From Acidobacteriota bacterium (lineage in GTDB: Bacteria; Acidobacteriota; Blastocatellia; Pyrinomonadales; Pyrinomonadaceae), in contig JAHBSJ010000001.1 in the NCBI GenBank assembly GCA_019639155.1, forward strand, positions 372,001-436,000: DNA of 64,000 nucleotides, given 5' to 3'. This document shows positions 40,881 to 50,333 of this stretch, piece by piece (position 1 is the first letter of the stretch; each line of letters begins with the position of its first letter). The position numbers and the translations under genes were made by a program. The notes under the pieces were generated by a model. The model was not told where the DNA came from, did no database searches, and saw only the letters and a list, made by a program, of their open reading frames with translations.

Positions 40881-41423
40881 TTACAGGCGATCCAGGATGA
40901 ACTCAACCCTTTTTTCAGCAGGCAAAACCGGCACCTGAATAACAGGGAAACCCAGCGATCGATAAACCTCGATCAGCAGGGCGTGGATGGACCTTTGCGC
41001 GTCCACATTGTCCCGGCGGGCATAGTCGTTGACCAAAGGCAGCAGATCGAGGATGAAGATCTTATGATACGAAACACTCTCAAGAACAGAGGCCAGCCGA
41101 CGGTCTTCGGGAATGCCGAGAAACTGATAGTATGCGCGTGCGTCGGGAATTGCCCGATCCAAGAATACGACTGTATCAGGCGAGAGCGAACGCTCTTGAG
41201 CTATTTGCAGATCGAGCACGTGCTTCTGGAAATCCGCTTGGTTGCGCTCGATCTCTTCGGGCGTTTTGCCGTCTGCCCTCTGCAGATCGATATAGTGCCG
41301 TGCCTCTTCGACGGTCGTTTCGTACCCCATCGAACGCAGCAGATTGACGGTCGTCGTCTTTCCGCAGCACGGCCCGCCGGTGATCACATACCATCGATTA
41401 GGTTTTCGCTCACTGTTGGGCAT
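40881..41423 (-). CDS. AAA/P-loop ATPase (NadR/AAA_28-like)
   Basis: The 180-residue protein has a Walker A motif GGPCCGKTT near the N-terminus and the VVFLDRAIPDARAYYQ segment typical of AAA_28-type ATPases related to nucleoside kinases. The C-terminus has the arginine-rich sensor-like region. It could phosphorylate a nucleotide-like substrate; none can be named. It is followed by mgtA 37 bases downstream on the same strand. Confidence 0.85.
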   Translation of the reverse strand: MPNSERKPNRWYVITGGPCCGKTTTVNLLRSMGYETTVEEARHYIDLQRADGKTPEEIERNQADFQKHVLDLQIAQERSLSPDTVVFLDRAIPDARAYYQFLGIPEDRRLASVLESVSYHKIFILDLLPLVNDYARRDNVDAQRSIHALLIEVYRSLGFPVIQVPVLPAEKRVEFILDRL

Positions 41424-41442
41424 CGTTACGATCAGCGGTTCG

Positions 41443-43170
41443 TCAATTCGTTCGCAGCACGGTCTTCACCGCCATTTTGGCGAGTTTCCATGTGCGGTCC
41501 CAGTCGATCTTGCCGTCGGTGTCGCGGCCCATTATCTTGTCCACGAAGATCTTGCGGAAATCGCGGCCTTCGCGGCGGAGCATGAACTCCTTGGCGTAAG
41601 GTTTCGCCGTTTCAAAGAAATTGAATTCCGGATCGGTGATGATGCCGATGCCCTCGAGCGTCATCAGGGCACGCATTATATAGGTGAAATTCGACGGCAG
41701 GCGGAACGGATAATCGTACATCACATCTGCAAGGTCATAGGTCAGCTCCTTGAAATTGACGTCCTTGAGCTTCAAATTGAAATGAAACTCGAACATCTTC
41801 TCAACGACCGGCTTGACCACGGAATGCGGCGTTCCGGGCTTGAGGAAATCGAGATCGATCAGGTCCTGTGCAATGCCCGAAGGGTCTTTGCCGACGACGT
41901 GAAAGAACGCGTCGATCATCTTTGCCTGCAGTTCGGGCGTGATGCGTCCGACCATGCCAAAATCGAAGAACGCGAGCCGTCCGTCCGCCATCACGAGCAG
42001 ATTTCCGGGATGCGGATCGGCATGGAAAAAGCCGTCCTCAAGCAATTGCTTGAGATAAGTCTTTATCAATAAACGGTTTACCTTCGCCGGCGAGATGTTC
42101 ATCCGCCGCTGAGCTTCGAGGTCGGTGACCTTTATTCCGTGGATGAACTCCATCGTCAGAACCTTCGACGTGGTGGCGTTCCAATAGATCTTTGGTACGT
42201 GGATGTTGTTCCAGTTCTTGAAATTCTCGCGAAAACGCTCGGCGTTGCGGCCCTCGGCGGCATAGTCCATCTCCTCGTGGATGGTCTGGTCAAATTCGCG
42301 GAGCATGCCGACCCAGTCCGCATTTTCGCTGAGCTGCGGGAAACGCTCGGCGAAATTCGCGACCTTTTTCAGTATGACTAGATCACCTTTGATCGTCGCT
42401 TCAAGGTTGGGACGCTGAACCTTTACCGCGACCTCTTCGCCCGTGTGCAGACGGGCACGATAAACCTGGCCAAGCGATGCGGCCGCGACAGGTTCGACGT
42501 CAAATTCCGCGTAAACTTGGTTGATCTTCAGTTCAAGCTCGCGTTCGATGATGGCGAATGCGACGTCGTTCGGGAACGGCGGCACCTGATCGACCAGCGT
42601 GCCGAGCTCTTTGACGAAAGGCAAGGGCAGCAGGTCGGCTCGCGTGCCCATCGACTGGCCGATCTTGATGAACGTCGGGCCGAGCGTGATGAGTTTTTCC
42701 TTGAGCCAGATCGCCTGCTTTTCCTGATTCGTCTCGCGGTTGGTGCTGCGGCCGAGGAACATCAGCCGAAGCAAGTTCAGAAAACGGTGAAAAATCCACA
42801 GCCTGCCGCGATAAAGGTATTCACCGTAAACGGCGGCACGCGTTAGGCGAAGAGCCTTTTTCATTCGCTCGCCGGCGATCTTCCAGTGAGCGCGTTTGTG
42901 AACGTCGAGTTGATCGAGATACAGATACAGAGCGAGCTTTCCGATCACCAGCGAAACGCGAGACATCCGCAGCCAGCCTTTCACGCCGAGATACTGATGC
43001 TCGACCTCGTCCTCTTTCGCCGTCAGGAACTTCTCTTCCTCGATCCGCTGCTCGTTGGTGACGTATTTCGCTATCGGAAGCTCATCGGTCGGCACCATCG
43101 CCGCATCTACGGGCTGCGCCTCGAGGCGTTCGAGTGTTGCGGGAAGCTTTTTGTCGGAAACTGCGTTCAT
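41443..43170 (-). CDS. ABC1/UbiB-family kinase-like protein
   Basis: The 575-residue protein contains the UbiB signatures: the KxGQ motif (LGPTFIKIGQSMGTRADLLP), the Ala-rich loop EPVAAASLGQVYRA, the HADPHPGN catalytic loop and the metal-binding DFGMVG. The last 100 residues hold the family's C-terminal helices and end near a hydrophobic stretch. Family members support quinone (ubiquinone or menaquinone) synthesis or lipid homeostasis. An N-terminal extension of about 100 residues with charged residues precedes the kinase-like core. It is upstream of the P-loop ATPase gene, 19 bases apart. Confidence 0.92.
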   Translation of the reverse strand: MNAVSDKKLPATLERLEAQPVDAAMVPTDELPIAKYVTNEQRIEEEKFLTAKEDEVEHQYLGVKGWLRMSRVSLVIGKLALYLYLDQLDVHKRAHWKIAGERMKKALRLTRAAVYGEYLYRGRLWIFHRFLNLLRLMFLGRSTNRETNQEKQAIWLKEKLITLGPTFIKIGQSMGTRADLLPLPFVKELGTLVDQVPPFPNDVAFAIIERELELKINQVYAEFDVEPVAAASLGQVYRARLHTGEEVAVKVQRPNLEATIKGDLVILKKVANFAERFPQLSENADWVGMLREFDQTIHEEMDYAAEGRNAERFRENFKNWNNIHVPKIYWNATTSKVLTMEFIHGIKVTDLEAQRRMNISPAKVNRLLIKTYLKQLLEDGFFHADPHPGNLLVMADGRLAFFDFGMVGRITPELQAKMIDAFFHVVGKDPSGIAQDLIDLDFLKPGTPHSVVKPVVEKMFEFHFNLKLKDVNFKELTYDLADVMYDYPFRLPSNFTYIMRALMTLEGIGIITDPEFNFFETAKPYAKEFMLRREGRDFRKIFVDKIMGRDTDGKIDWDRTWKLAKMAVKTVLRTN

Positions 43171-43230
43171 CTGAATAGGTAATTCGCTCTCAAACCGCGT
43201 TTCGATGCGGCAGAACGAGTGATGTTTGCA

Positions 43231-44190
43231 TCACAAGATCTCAAGCATATTCATTACGCCCGGCCGGCTGAAATAGTTCCTGGCACGGGCCGAGTCACGC
43301 TCGATCTGTGCCTTTAACTCGTCTATTCCGTTGAACTTACGTTCATCGCGTATGCGATGCAGAAATCGCACTCGCAGAACGTCGCCGTAAAGGTCACCGT
43401 CGAAATCGAAGATGAATGTTTCGATCGACGGATCTGAATCCGTACCGAACGTCGGCCGCACGCCGATATTCGTCACGCCGCGCCGCCATTTCCCGTCAAC
43501 CAGCGTCGCCGTGGCATAAACGCCGAATTTCGGGATGACGCGGTTCTGCGGTTTCAGATTCGCTGTCGGGAAACCGATGGTATGGCCGCGTCGGTCGCCG
43601 CGTATAATGACGCCTTCGACACCGTACGGGCGGCCGAGCATTCTGCGGGCGAGATTGACACGGCCATCGCGGAGCAATTCGCGAATTCGCGAGGAACTGA
43701 TGCGTATGCCGCGAAGCCGCACCTCATCGACCTCATCCGCAAGAAATCCCAATTCCGCTCCCATTTTTCTTAGCAATTCGATATTACCGCCGCGCCCTTT
43801 TCCGAAAGCGAAATCCTTTCCCAGATGCACCTCGCGTGCATGCAGGCGTTCGTGAATGATGTTTTTGATGAAGCCTTCGGCAGGCTGCTGAGAAAAATCG
43901 AGGTCAAACTTGATAACGATGGCTTGTTCGATGCCGAGGAATTCAAAATTTGCGAGACGTTGATCGAGCGTCTGCAGCAGCGGCGGTGCGGAATCCGGAT
44001 GAAGAACGGCACGCGGATGCGGATCGAAGGTGATGGCGGTCGGCACGGCGTCCGCAGCCCGAGCACGCTCGACCACGGTGCGCATTATTTTCTGATGCCC
44101 GAGATGCAGCCCGTCAAAAACGCCCAGCGTCAGCACCGTCGGCCGCTGAATTCCGGCGTTTTCTGTTCCGTGGTAGATCTTCATCGCCAT
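43231..44190 (-). CDS. ribF: Bifunctional riboflavin kinase/FAD synthetase
   Basis: The 319-residue RibF has an N-terminal adenylyltransferase domain (GVFDGLHLGHQKI with the HxGH-type motif, then TFDPHP). The C-terminal flavokinase domain follows (GRPYGVEGVIIRGDRRGHTI, FPTANL and the RxRFLHRIRDERKF region). It converts riboflavin to FMN and FAD. It lies between the UbiB-like gene and a hypothetical gene on the same strand. A second Met two codons in is possible. FAD supply suits the flavoenzyme- and cytochrome-rich respiration of this organism. Confidence 0.95.
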   Translation of the reverse strand: MAMKIYHGTENAGIQRPTVLTLGVFDGLHLGHQKIMRTVVERARAADAVPTAITFDPHPRAVLHPDSAPPLLQTLDQRLANFEFLGIEQAIVIKFDLDFSQQPAEGFIKNIIHERLHAREVHLGKDFAFGKGRGGNIELLRKMGAELGFLADEVDEVRLRGIRISSSRIRELLRDGRVNLARRMLGRPYGVEGVIIRGDRRGHTIGFPTANLKPQNRVIPKFGVYATATLVDGKWRRGVTNIGVRPTFGTDSDPSIETFIFDFDGDLYGDVLRVRFLHRIRDERKFNGIDELKAQIERDSARARNYFSRPGVMNMLEIL

Positions 44191-44235
44191 AGAAATGGTA
44201 TTTCAGCGTTTTCTGCAGAGCAACCCAAATTGCGG

Positions 44236-44808
44236 CTACGACGCGATCAGCAGCTGCACCTGTTCGAGTGTGATCACGCGATACGCGGGGCGTTTCGCTT
44301 TGCGATATCCTTCGCTGTGGCTCACGGCGGGATAGCCGCGTTCTTTCATTTCGGCGTCGAATCGTTGCCAAGATCTCTGGTCGAGTTTTCCGATCTTCTC
44401 TTTTTCGAGACGTCGGCCAAGCTCCCTCCACGCCGCCAGGAACTTGTCTTTATCGGGGCGAAACTCGCGTGAACTTGCGAGAAATGCGTCAATTAGGTCT
44501 GCCTGTTTTCCGCCGCCGCGTTTGAATGGACGAAGATTCACGCGGCCGATCTCGCCGCTCGGACAAAGCGGTTCCCACTCGTTCTCGCCGCCGGGCGTAT
44601 CGCCCATTTCGGACCATTCTTTTTCAAGCCGAGCAAGTGCAATACCGCGTTCGGGTGCCGCGTGTTCGCCGCCCATCGTCGCCTGAAACAGATATTTATA
44701 GGCGTCCTGAATGGCGAAGGCCTCTTCGTTCTTCCATTTCGGAATGGCGAAATCGAGCAATGCGGTCGGCATGCAGGTAAGTAAAAATGCGGCGGCCAAG
44801 ATCTGCAT
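44236..44808 (-). CDS. Secreted or anchored hypothetical protein
   Basis: The 190-residue protein has a short N-terminal signal (ILAAAFLLTCMPTALLDFA). The mature part is charged and helical with a repeated W-x-x-(M/L) flavour (EKEWSEMGD, AAWRELGRR, RSWQRFDAE). No family is recognised. It begins three bases after hldD ends on the same strand, so it is likely co-transcribed. Its place next to hldD, a lipopolysaccharide gene, may point to the envelope. The role is unknown. Confidence 0.7.
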   Translation of the reverse strand: MQILAAAFLLTCMPTALLDFAIPKWKNEEAFAIQDAYKYLFQATMGGEHAAPERGIALARLEKEWSEMGDTPGGENEWEPLCPSGEIGRVNLRPFKRGGGKQADLIDAFLASSREFRPDKDKFLAAWRELGRRLEKEKIGKLDQRSWQRFDAEMKERGYPAVSHSEGYRKAKRPAYRVITLEQVQLLIAS

Positions 44809-44811
44809 CGG

Positions 44812-45810
44812 CTATACGCTGTCGCCGAGATGTATGCCCGGGATCAGATAGTTTCGGATGTAGTCAGCGACGGCGTCCTTCAATTCGGTCGTCTCTGCCG
44901 TGTAGCCGGTTTCCCGGATACGTGTTAAGTCGGCCTGCGTGTTGTATTGATAACGGTCGCGAAGGTGTTCGGGCATGTCAACATATTCGACGTTTCGCGG
45001 CATATCCATCGCGCCAAAGATCGCATCTGCCAGAGCGTTCCAGGTATTCATACGTCCCGAGCCGACATTGAAAAGCCCGCCCGCCCTGTCAGAACCCGAA
45101 GCGTCAGCGAGGGGCTCATAGAAATGCAGCGTCATATCGACGGCATCTTTCACATAGACGAAATCACGGCCGAATTCGCCGTCGGCGTAATCGGGATGAT
45201 GACTGCGGAAAAGCTGTAATTTTCCGCTCTGTTGGATCTGCCCGAATGCCTTATTAACGAGCGACCGCATATCGCCTTTGTGATCCTCGTTCGGCCCGAA
45301 AACGTTGAAATATTTGAGCCCGACGATGCGGTCAAACAAGCCGTTCCTCGCCGCCCATTGATCGAAAAGATGCTTTGAATACCCATAAACATTAAGCGGA
45401 CGGAGTTTGTCGAGGTGGTCAAAACCGTCCGACATCCCCGCCGATCCGTCGCCATACGTCGCCGCCGAAGACGCGTAAATGAAGCGGGTGTCGTTCTCCA
45501 GCGACCAAAGAGCGAGCAATTTTGTGTATTCAAAGTTGTTGCGGAACATGAAGTCCGCATTGGTCTCGGTCGTTGAGGAACACGCTCCGAGATGAAAGAC
45601 GAACTCGGTGTCGTCGTGCATGTCCATCTCGTCAGCGAAATCGTCCGCGTCAACATAATCGTCAAAACGCAGAGGCACAAGGTTTTTCCATTTGTCGGTC
45701 TCGTCGAGCCGATCGACTATCAGGATATCGTCGTGCCCAAGCTCGTTCAGCCGCCAAACGACCGCACTGCCGATAAAACCCGCTCCGCCAGTTACTATGA
45801 TCTTTGCCAT
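44812..45810 (-). CDS. hldD: ADP-L-glycero-D-manno-heptose 6-epimerase
   Basis: The 332-residue protein starts with the Rossmann motif TGGAGFIGSAVVWRLNE and has the SDR catalytic Y-x-x-x-K in YGYSKHLFDQW. The family-specific segments LVPLRFDDYVDADDFADE and FNVFGPNEDHKGDM are present. It makes ADP-L-glycero-D-manno-heptose for the lipopolysaccharide core, so the organism should have a heptose-containing outer membrane. It is divergent from guaA with about 110 bases between. Confidence 0.95.
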   Translation of the reverse strand: MAKIIVTGGAGFIGSAVVWRLNELGHDDILIVDRLDETDKWKNLVPLRFDDYVDADDFADEMDMHDDTEFVFHLGACSSTTETNADFMFRNNFEYTKLLALWSLENDTRFIYASSAATYGDGSAGMSDGFDHLDKLRPLNVYGYSKHLFDQWAARNGLFDRIVGLKYFNVFGPNEDHKGDMRSLVNKAFGQIQQSGKLQLFRSHHPDYADGEFGRDFVYVKDAVDMTLHFYEPLADASGSDRAGGLFNVGSGRMNTWNALADAIFGAMDMPRNVEYVDMPEHLRDRYQYNTQADLTRIRETGYTAETTELKDAVADYIRNYLIPGIHLGDSV

Positions 45811-45921
45811 CGGAAATACGCCTAAACGCTAATTTACTACAGAAATGCGGTTCTGCGACATCGGCTGATTTCATAATGCACGGGCGAGAACCTATACTTT
45901 CATTTACAGCAGGCTTGAAAC

Positions 45922-47478
45922 ATGTCATCAGGATCACAACACGAGCTGGTGCTCATTCTGGATTTCGGTTCGCAATATACGCAGCTTATCGCCCGCCGCG
46001 TCCGCGAACAGGGCGTCTATTGCGAGATACATCCTTACCATTTTTCGGCGGACGAGATAGCGGCAAAACGCCCGAAAGGCGTCATTTTGTCGGGCGGGCC
46101 TTCGTCTGTTTCGGACGAGGACGCACCGCGTGTTGAAGCCGGCTTTTATGACAAAGTGGGCGTACCGATACTTGGCATTTGCTATGGTATGCAGCTCGCC
46201 GCTGTCGATCTGGGCGGCAAGAGCGAGCCCGCAGCACGCCGCGAATACGGCCACGCCAAGCTGAAAGTTTTGAGCGGCGGAACACGGCTGTTTGACGAGC
46301 TGCCGTTCGAACTCGACGTCTGGATGAGTCATGGCGACCATGTAACTGAGCTGCCGGCGGGCTTTCAGACGACGGCGACGACCGGCGGCGTCGTTACCGC
46401 GATGGAATCGGCCGAACGCGAAATTTTCTGCGTACAGTTCCATCCGGAGGTCTCGCACACGCCGCTCGGCAAGGAGATACTGCGGAATTTCCTTTTTAAT
46501 ATTTGCGGCTGCACCGGCGACTGGACGCCCGCCAGCTTCATAAAAGAAGAAATAGAAAAGATCCGTGCGACGGTCGGCGAGACCGACCGCGTCATCTGCG
46601 GGCTGTCGGGCGGCGTTGATTCGACGGTGGCGGCGGTGCTTGTCCACGAAGCTATCGGCGACAGGCAGACCTGCATTTTCGTAAACAACGGCCTGCTGCG
46701 TTACCGCGAATTCGAGGACACGCTGCAGGTTTACAAGGACAATCTGCATCTGAACGTTATCGGCGTGGACGCATCGCAGGATTTCTACGCGGTGCTCGAA
46801 GGCGTCAGCGACCCGGAAAAGAAACGCAAAGCGATCGGCGCGAAATTCATCGACATTTTTCAGGCAGAGGCCGACAAGATCGCAGACGCGAACTGGCTCG
46901 TGCAGGGCACGCTTTATCCCGACGTGATCGAATCGGTCTCTGTCCGCGGCGCGTCCGTCACCATAAAGACGCATCACAACGTCGGCGGCCTGCCCGAAAA
47001 GATGAACCTGAAACTCATCGAGCCGCTGCGTGAATTGTTCAAAGACGAGGTCCGCTTGATAGGTCGCGACCTCGGCATCCCGGAAATGATCCTGGAACGC
47101 CATCCTTTCCCCGGTCCCGGGCTCGGCGTTCGCATACTAGGCGACATCACGCCCGAAAAGGTCGATCTGCTGCAAAAGGCAGACAAGATATTCATCGACG
47201 AACTTCATAATTTTGGACTCTACAAGGACGTCTGGCAGGCTTTTGCCGTTTTGCTGCCGATACAATCGGTCGGCGTAATGGGCGATTTCCGCACGTATGA
47301 AAAAACGGTCGCTCTTCGCGCCGTTACATCGACCGACGGTATGACCGCCGACTGGGCACGGCTGCCGCACGATTTTCTCGCCGCCGTGTCATCCCGAATC
47401 ACGTCGGAGGTCCGCGGCGTCAACCGCATCGTTTACGACATCACCTCAAAACCGCCCGGCACGATCGAATGGGAATAA
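45922..47478 (+). CDS. guaA: GMP synthase (glutamine-hydrolysing)
   Basis: The 518-residue protein has the class I glutamine amidotransferase (nucleophile in GICYGMQL, His and Glu in FHPE), the ATP-pyrophosphatase P-loop SGGVDST and the C-terminal dimerisation domain ending GTIEWE. It converts XMP to GMP with glutamine. A TATACT hexamer lies upstream (about 45892-45897) with about 24 bases of leader. No riboswitch was recognised in front of it. Confidence 0.97.
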   Translation: MSSGSQHELVLILDFGSQYTQLIARRVREQGVYCEIHPYHFSADEIAAKRPKGVILSGGPSSVSDEDAPRVEAGFYDKVGVPILGICYGMQLAAVDLGGKSEPAARREYGHAKLKVLSGGTRLFDELPFELDVWMSHGDHVTELPAGFQTTATTGGVVTAMESAEREIFCVQFHPEVSHTPLGKEILRNFLFNICGCTGDWTPASFIKEEIEKIRATVGETDRVICGLSGGVDSTVAAVLVHEAIGDRQTCIFVNNGLLRYREFEDTLQVYKDNLHLNVIGVDASQDFYAVLEGVSDPEKKRKAIGAKFIDIFQAEADKIADANWLVQGTLYPDVIESVSVRGASVTIKTHHNVGGLPEKMNLKLIEPLRELFKDEVRLIGRDLGIPEMILERHPFPGPGLGVRILGDITPEKVDLLQKADKIFIDELHNFGLYKDVWQAFAVLLPIQSVGVMGDFRTYEKTVALRAVTSTDGMTADWARLPHDFLAAVSSRITSEVRGVNRIVYDITSKPPGTIEWE

Positions 47479-47671
47479 TATAACTCCCTGAAGACAGAGT
47501 TTTCTGCTTATAGTTCGGCCTGCCGCAGGAGGCCATTGTTCGGAATTTCAGATCGCGGAAAACCCCACACTCCGTGATAAATTTCGCGCCATTTTCACTT
47601 CCCTAAATTCCTATACACCTTGCATTTTCAGCAAGTAAATGACTTACACTGTCCTACTTTTTCGGTGAGGC

Positions 47672-47686
47672 TGGCACGTGTTTTGC
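47672..47686 (+). promoter_or_regulatory. Sigma-54 (RpoN) promoter
   Basis: TGGCACGTGTTTTGC has the -24 GG and -12 GC with exactly the required spacing and matches the RpoN consensus (TGGCACG-N4-TTGC) at every conserved base. It predicts a start near 47697, just before the leader ORF. A bacterial enhancer-binding protein would be needed for its use; none is encoded in the window. Confidence 0.8.
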
Positions 47687-47714
47687 GCTGTCGTTGGATA
47701 GGAGGTAATTCGCA

Positions 47715-47765
47715 ATGAGTATTGCGAGGAGAACTATTTTGGGAATAGATAATTCAAAACGGTAG
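47715..47765 (+). CDS. 16-residue leader ORF
   Basis: An ATG at 47715 with an excellent Shine-Dalgarno (AGGAGG at 47700, nine bases upstream) opens a frame of 16 codons (MSIARRTILGIDNSKR) ending at TAG 47765. It lies between the sigma-54 promoter and the structural gene. It may be a leader peptide that couples translation to downstream expression, or a real microprotein. The strong ribosome site is the main evidence. Confidence 0.5.
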   Translation: MSIARRTILGIDNSKR

Positions 47766-47771
47766 ATCCGT

Positions 47772-47792
47772 TCGGAGCCCTGAGGACTCCGA
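47772..47792 (+). promoter_or_regulatory. Hairpin between the leader ORF and the structural gene
   Basis: TCGGAG (47772-47777) and CTCCGA (47787-47792) form a 6-bp stem with a 9-base loop just before the GGGGG ribosome site (47796-47800) of the next gene. It could hide or expose that site depending on ribosome position on the leader. The stretch 47479-47671 upstream holds no gene. Confidence 0.45.
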
Positions 47793-47804
47793 TAAGGGGG
47801 TCTT

Positions 47805-49526
47805 ATGAGGAATAAATGGCTAAATCGAAGTATGGCGATCGTCGTGATCGCGTTTTTAGGGGCGATCGGGATCTACTCGCAGGTTGAAACAAAAAGGCTC
47901 CCCAATACCGCAAAGGATCCGGCTTACGCCCAGCAAACAACAACAGATCTCCGTGCTAACGCCGATATTTTCGGCGTTGTTCGCATTTTGGGGACCGGCT
48001 TCATTCCGTCCGAGAGCATCGGCATCTATGTTGAGACGTCATTTGCGTCGCTTCCCGAACCGATGAGGCTCGGTCAGTGGAATGTTATAGCAGACAGCAG
48101 CGGCAATTTTGAGGCAAGGTGGTTCATGACCGATAAGACGCTGCTGTACAGTGTGACAGCGATCGGTGCGGTGTCAGGAAAGACCGCAATAGCCGGTTTT
48201 GGGGGCAGTGAGATCCTCCTGGGCAGCGCTGCTGACCTATGCCAATGCCGCAACGGCCCGGCAGAAGCGCCGGAGCCTTGCACCGGCACAAACTGGGTGA
48301 ACGGCAATCTTAATGGAAGCCAAGCCCACTATTTAGAGGGTGAATCAGTTCCGTATCGTCTCGCGATGACCGGACTCACGGTCGGTCCTACCCACACAGT
48401 GACAATTGAGTACGATACGACCAAAGACGGCCATCACGCGATCGACTACCTGACGAGTTTTGACCGTACGGAAACGGACGCGTCGCCGTGCGACGGCACA
48501 CTTAACTGCGATCCGCTTGTACATGAACATTTCACGATCCCGATCGATGCTAACGTGACGATGGGACATGACGGTATTCCCGGCACAGCCGACGATATCA
48601 CCCAAGTTCCGGGTGTGTTCACGATGTTTAACGGTACGATCCTAAGTGTTTCGGCATATACAGTGACCGGAACATATATGGGAAACAGCGAAACCCGTCT
48701 GACGATAACCTTTACGAATACCGATCCGAATGCGGTGCTTGCTTGGGGCGGCCATATCGCAACGCGTGCGGACTGGGGTGTCGGCAATTCGGCTGTCGCG
48801 ATCAGTGGTGCACCCTATCATATGCGTCTGATCGATCTCGACGGTTCGGGCGGAAACCAGGATCGCTCGCTGCAGAGCAACGCGGTCACATATCCGGGCC
48901 GGATAGAGATCATCAAGGATGCACAACCCGATACGGCGCAGACCTTCTTGTTCACGGCGGTCGGACCGGGTGCAACGGGCAACTTTACGCTGGATGACGA
49001 CGGTGACAATACGAACACCTACTCAAACGCCCAGATGTTCACGAATTTGACGAATTTCGGGAACGGGCACGAAGTAACAGTTACGGAATCTGCGGACATC
49101 GCGCCTTATTCGCTGAGCCAGATCGTCTGCACAAGCGATCCGGGCGGCGGCGGCGGAACGAATAACAATACGATCTCGATACCGCTGCGGCAGGTGGTCA
49201 TTACACTTGAGGAAGGCGAGTTCGTCACATGCACGTTCATCAACGGCCGACCGACCGCAGCAGAACTGTGGCTCGGCGGGCGAATAATGGACGCAAACGG
49301 AATGCCCATCCGCGGAATCACTGTCCAGATGTACAGAGTCTCGACGGGAGAGACATCTACCAGCAACTCGAGCACCTTCGGCTATTATGTCTTTAGGGGG
49401 TTGACGGCCGGAGAAACCTATGTCGTGAACGTTGCTTCGAGGCAGTTCCGATTTGATCCGCCGTCACAGATGGTCACCATCGTTGACAACATCAGTGACT
49501 TGAACTTTGTGGCGATCAAAAAGTAG
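47805..49526 (+). CDS. Secreted multidomain protein with prealbumin/CnaB-like folds, sigma-54 controlled
   Basis: The 573-residue protein has a signal peptide (SMAIVVIAFLGAIGIYSQ). The first part (about 45-130) resembles an Ig/IPT-like fold (FGVVRILGTGFIPSESIGIY). The middle is a SpaA/prealbumin-type region (PGRIEIIKDAQPD...TFLFTAVGPG, then VTVTESADIAPYSLSQIVC). The last 80 residues are a carboxypeptidase-regulatory fold (GRIMDANGMPIRGITVQMYR...YYVFRGLTAGETYVV). It is probably exported to the cell surface. Expression seems governed by the sigma-54 promoter and leader. The exact role is unknown. Confidence 0.87.
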   Translation: MRNKWLNRSMAIVVIAFLGAIGIYSQVETKRLPNTAKDPAYAQQTTTDLRANADIFGVVRILGTGFIPSESIGIYVETSFASLPEPMRLGQWNVIADSSGNFEARWFMTDKTLLYSVTAIGAVSGKTAIAGFGGSEILLGSAADLCQCRNGPAEAPEPCTGTNWVNGNLNGSQAHYLEGESVPYRLAMTGLTVGPTHTVTIEYDTTKDGHHAIDYLTSFDRTETDASPCDGTLNCDPLVHEHFTIPIDANVTMGHDGIPGTADDITQVPGVFTMFNGTILSVSAYTVTGTYMGNSETRLTITFTNTDPNAVLAWGGHIATRADWGVGNSAVAISGAPYHMRLIDLDGSGGNQDRSLQSNAVTYPGRIEIIKDAQPDTAQTFLFTAVGPGATGNFTLDDDGDNTNTYSNAQMFTNLTNFGNGHEVTVTESADIAPYSLSQIVCTSDPGGGGGTNNNTISIPLRQVVITLEEGEFVTCTFINGRPTAAELWLGGRIMDANGMPIRGITVQMYRVSTGETSTSNSSTFGYYVFRGLTAGETYVVNVASRQFRFDPPSQMVTIVDNISDLNFVAIKK

Positions 49527-49549
49527 CCAAGGCTCGGCGGCATAACCTT

Positions 49550-49581
49550 GGGCCGGTACTTTCGGGTGCCGGCCCTTTTTT
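49550..49581 (+). terminator. Rho-independent terminator
   Basis: A GC-rich stem GGGCCGGTAC/GTGCCGGCCC with a TTTCGG loop is followed by six T residues. It ends the sigma-54-driven transcript 23 bases after its stop codon. Confidence 0.88.
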
Positions 49582-49585
49582 GTCT

Positions 49586-50317
49586 CTATGTTTCGGCGAT
49601 GTCGGCAGTCTGATGATCGCGGGTGACATGATCGAGAGCCCGGCGGCTGATGTAGCCGATAACGAAAACCGATATGATCGTCGCGGCGAGGCCGATGATG
49701 AAGATGGTCGTATCGCGGGCGTTCGAAAGGTCGAGGTCATACATACCCGCACCGACATATGAGGTCGCGGCGGCACGCGGCAGCATACCCGCGGTCGTGC
49801 CGATCACATAAGACCCTAACGGAACACGGCCCGCAGCGAGAACGAAATTTGTAAAGGCGAACGGCATCACTACCGAAACCCTGACCAGAAAGATTATCAG
49901 CGTCGTTTTCCGAAGGTCTTCGCGAAGCAGGGCATTATAGATCGCACGCGAACGCGGATGGTTTTGCAATGCTTCCTGCAGCTTTTCACCGGTGATCCGT
50001 TTGTTAAGGAAAAATGAGATGACGGCCGCGCCGACGATGCCGGAAATAAGGACAAGCAGGCCGAGTTGAAAACCGAATGCCCAGCCGCTGACGACACCGA
50101 TAACGTTGGTCGCCAGCAAAGCAAAGCCGCAAAAGAACAGCACAGAGCCGAGAAATACGAAAACCCCGGATTCCCAATTCGCCCGCATCCACTGGCCGAT
50201 CGGCACGATAAAGCCGATCAGCAACGCGCTTCCTACGATCGGCAGCAGCATCGAAACGATGCCAAGCGGCGTCAAACGGCCGAGTTCGGCTATGTGTTTA
50301 CGGATGGAATGATACAA
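49586..50317 (-). CDS. TVP38/TMEM64 (DedA-superfamily) membrane protein
   Basis: The 243-residue protein has several hydrophobic segments (LLPIVGSALLIGFIVPIG, VFVFLGSVLFFCGFALLA, LGLLVLISGIVGAAVISFFL and others). The VTT-domain signature is seen in VISGWAFGF-like and RVSVVMPFAFTNFVLAAGRV segments. The family is implicated in lipid scrambling or membrane homeostasis. The TTG start (50317) has GGAG eight bases upstream, which supports it; the first internal Met lies 22 codons in. The C-terminal tail is charged and probably cytoplasmic. Confidence 0.88.
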   Translation of the reverse strand: MYHSIRKHIAELGRLTPLGIVSMLLPIVGSALLIGFIVPIGQWMRANWESGVFVFLGSVLFFCGFALLATNVIGVVSGWAFGFQLGLLVLISGIVGAAVISFFLNKRITGEKLQEALQNHPRSRAIYNALLREDLRKTTLIIFLVRVSVVMPFAFTNFVLAAGRVPLGSYVIGTTAGMLPRAAATSYVGAGMYDLDLSNARDTTIFIIGLAATIISVFVIGYISRRALDHVTRDHQTADIAET

Positions 50318-50333
50318 CTAAATTTCTCCGCTG

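Noticed and set aside
45811..45921. Purine riboswitch before guaA
   Set aside because: The gap is short and shared with divergent hldD, and no purine-aptamer core was recognised.
45934..47103. 389-residue minus-strand open frame
   Set aside because: It lies wholly inside guaA, whose catalytic motifs are intact on the plus strand.
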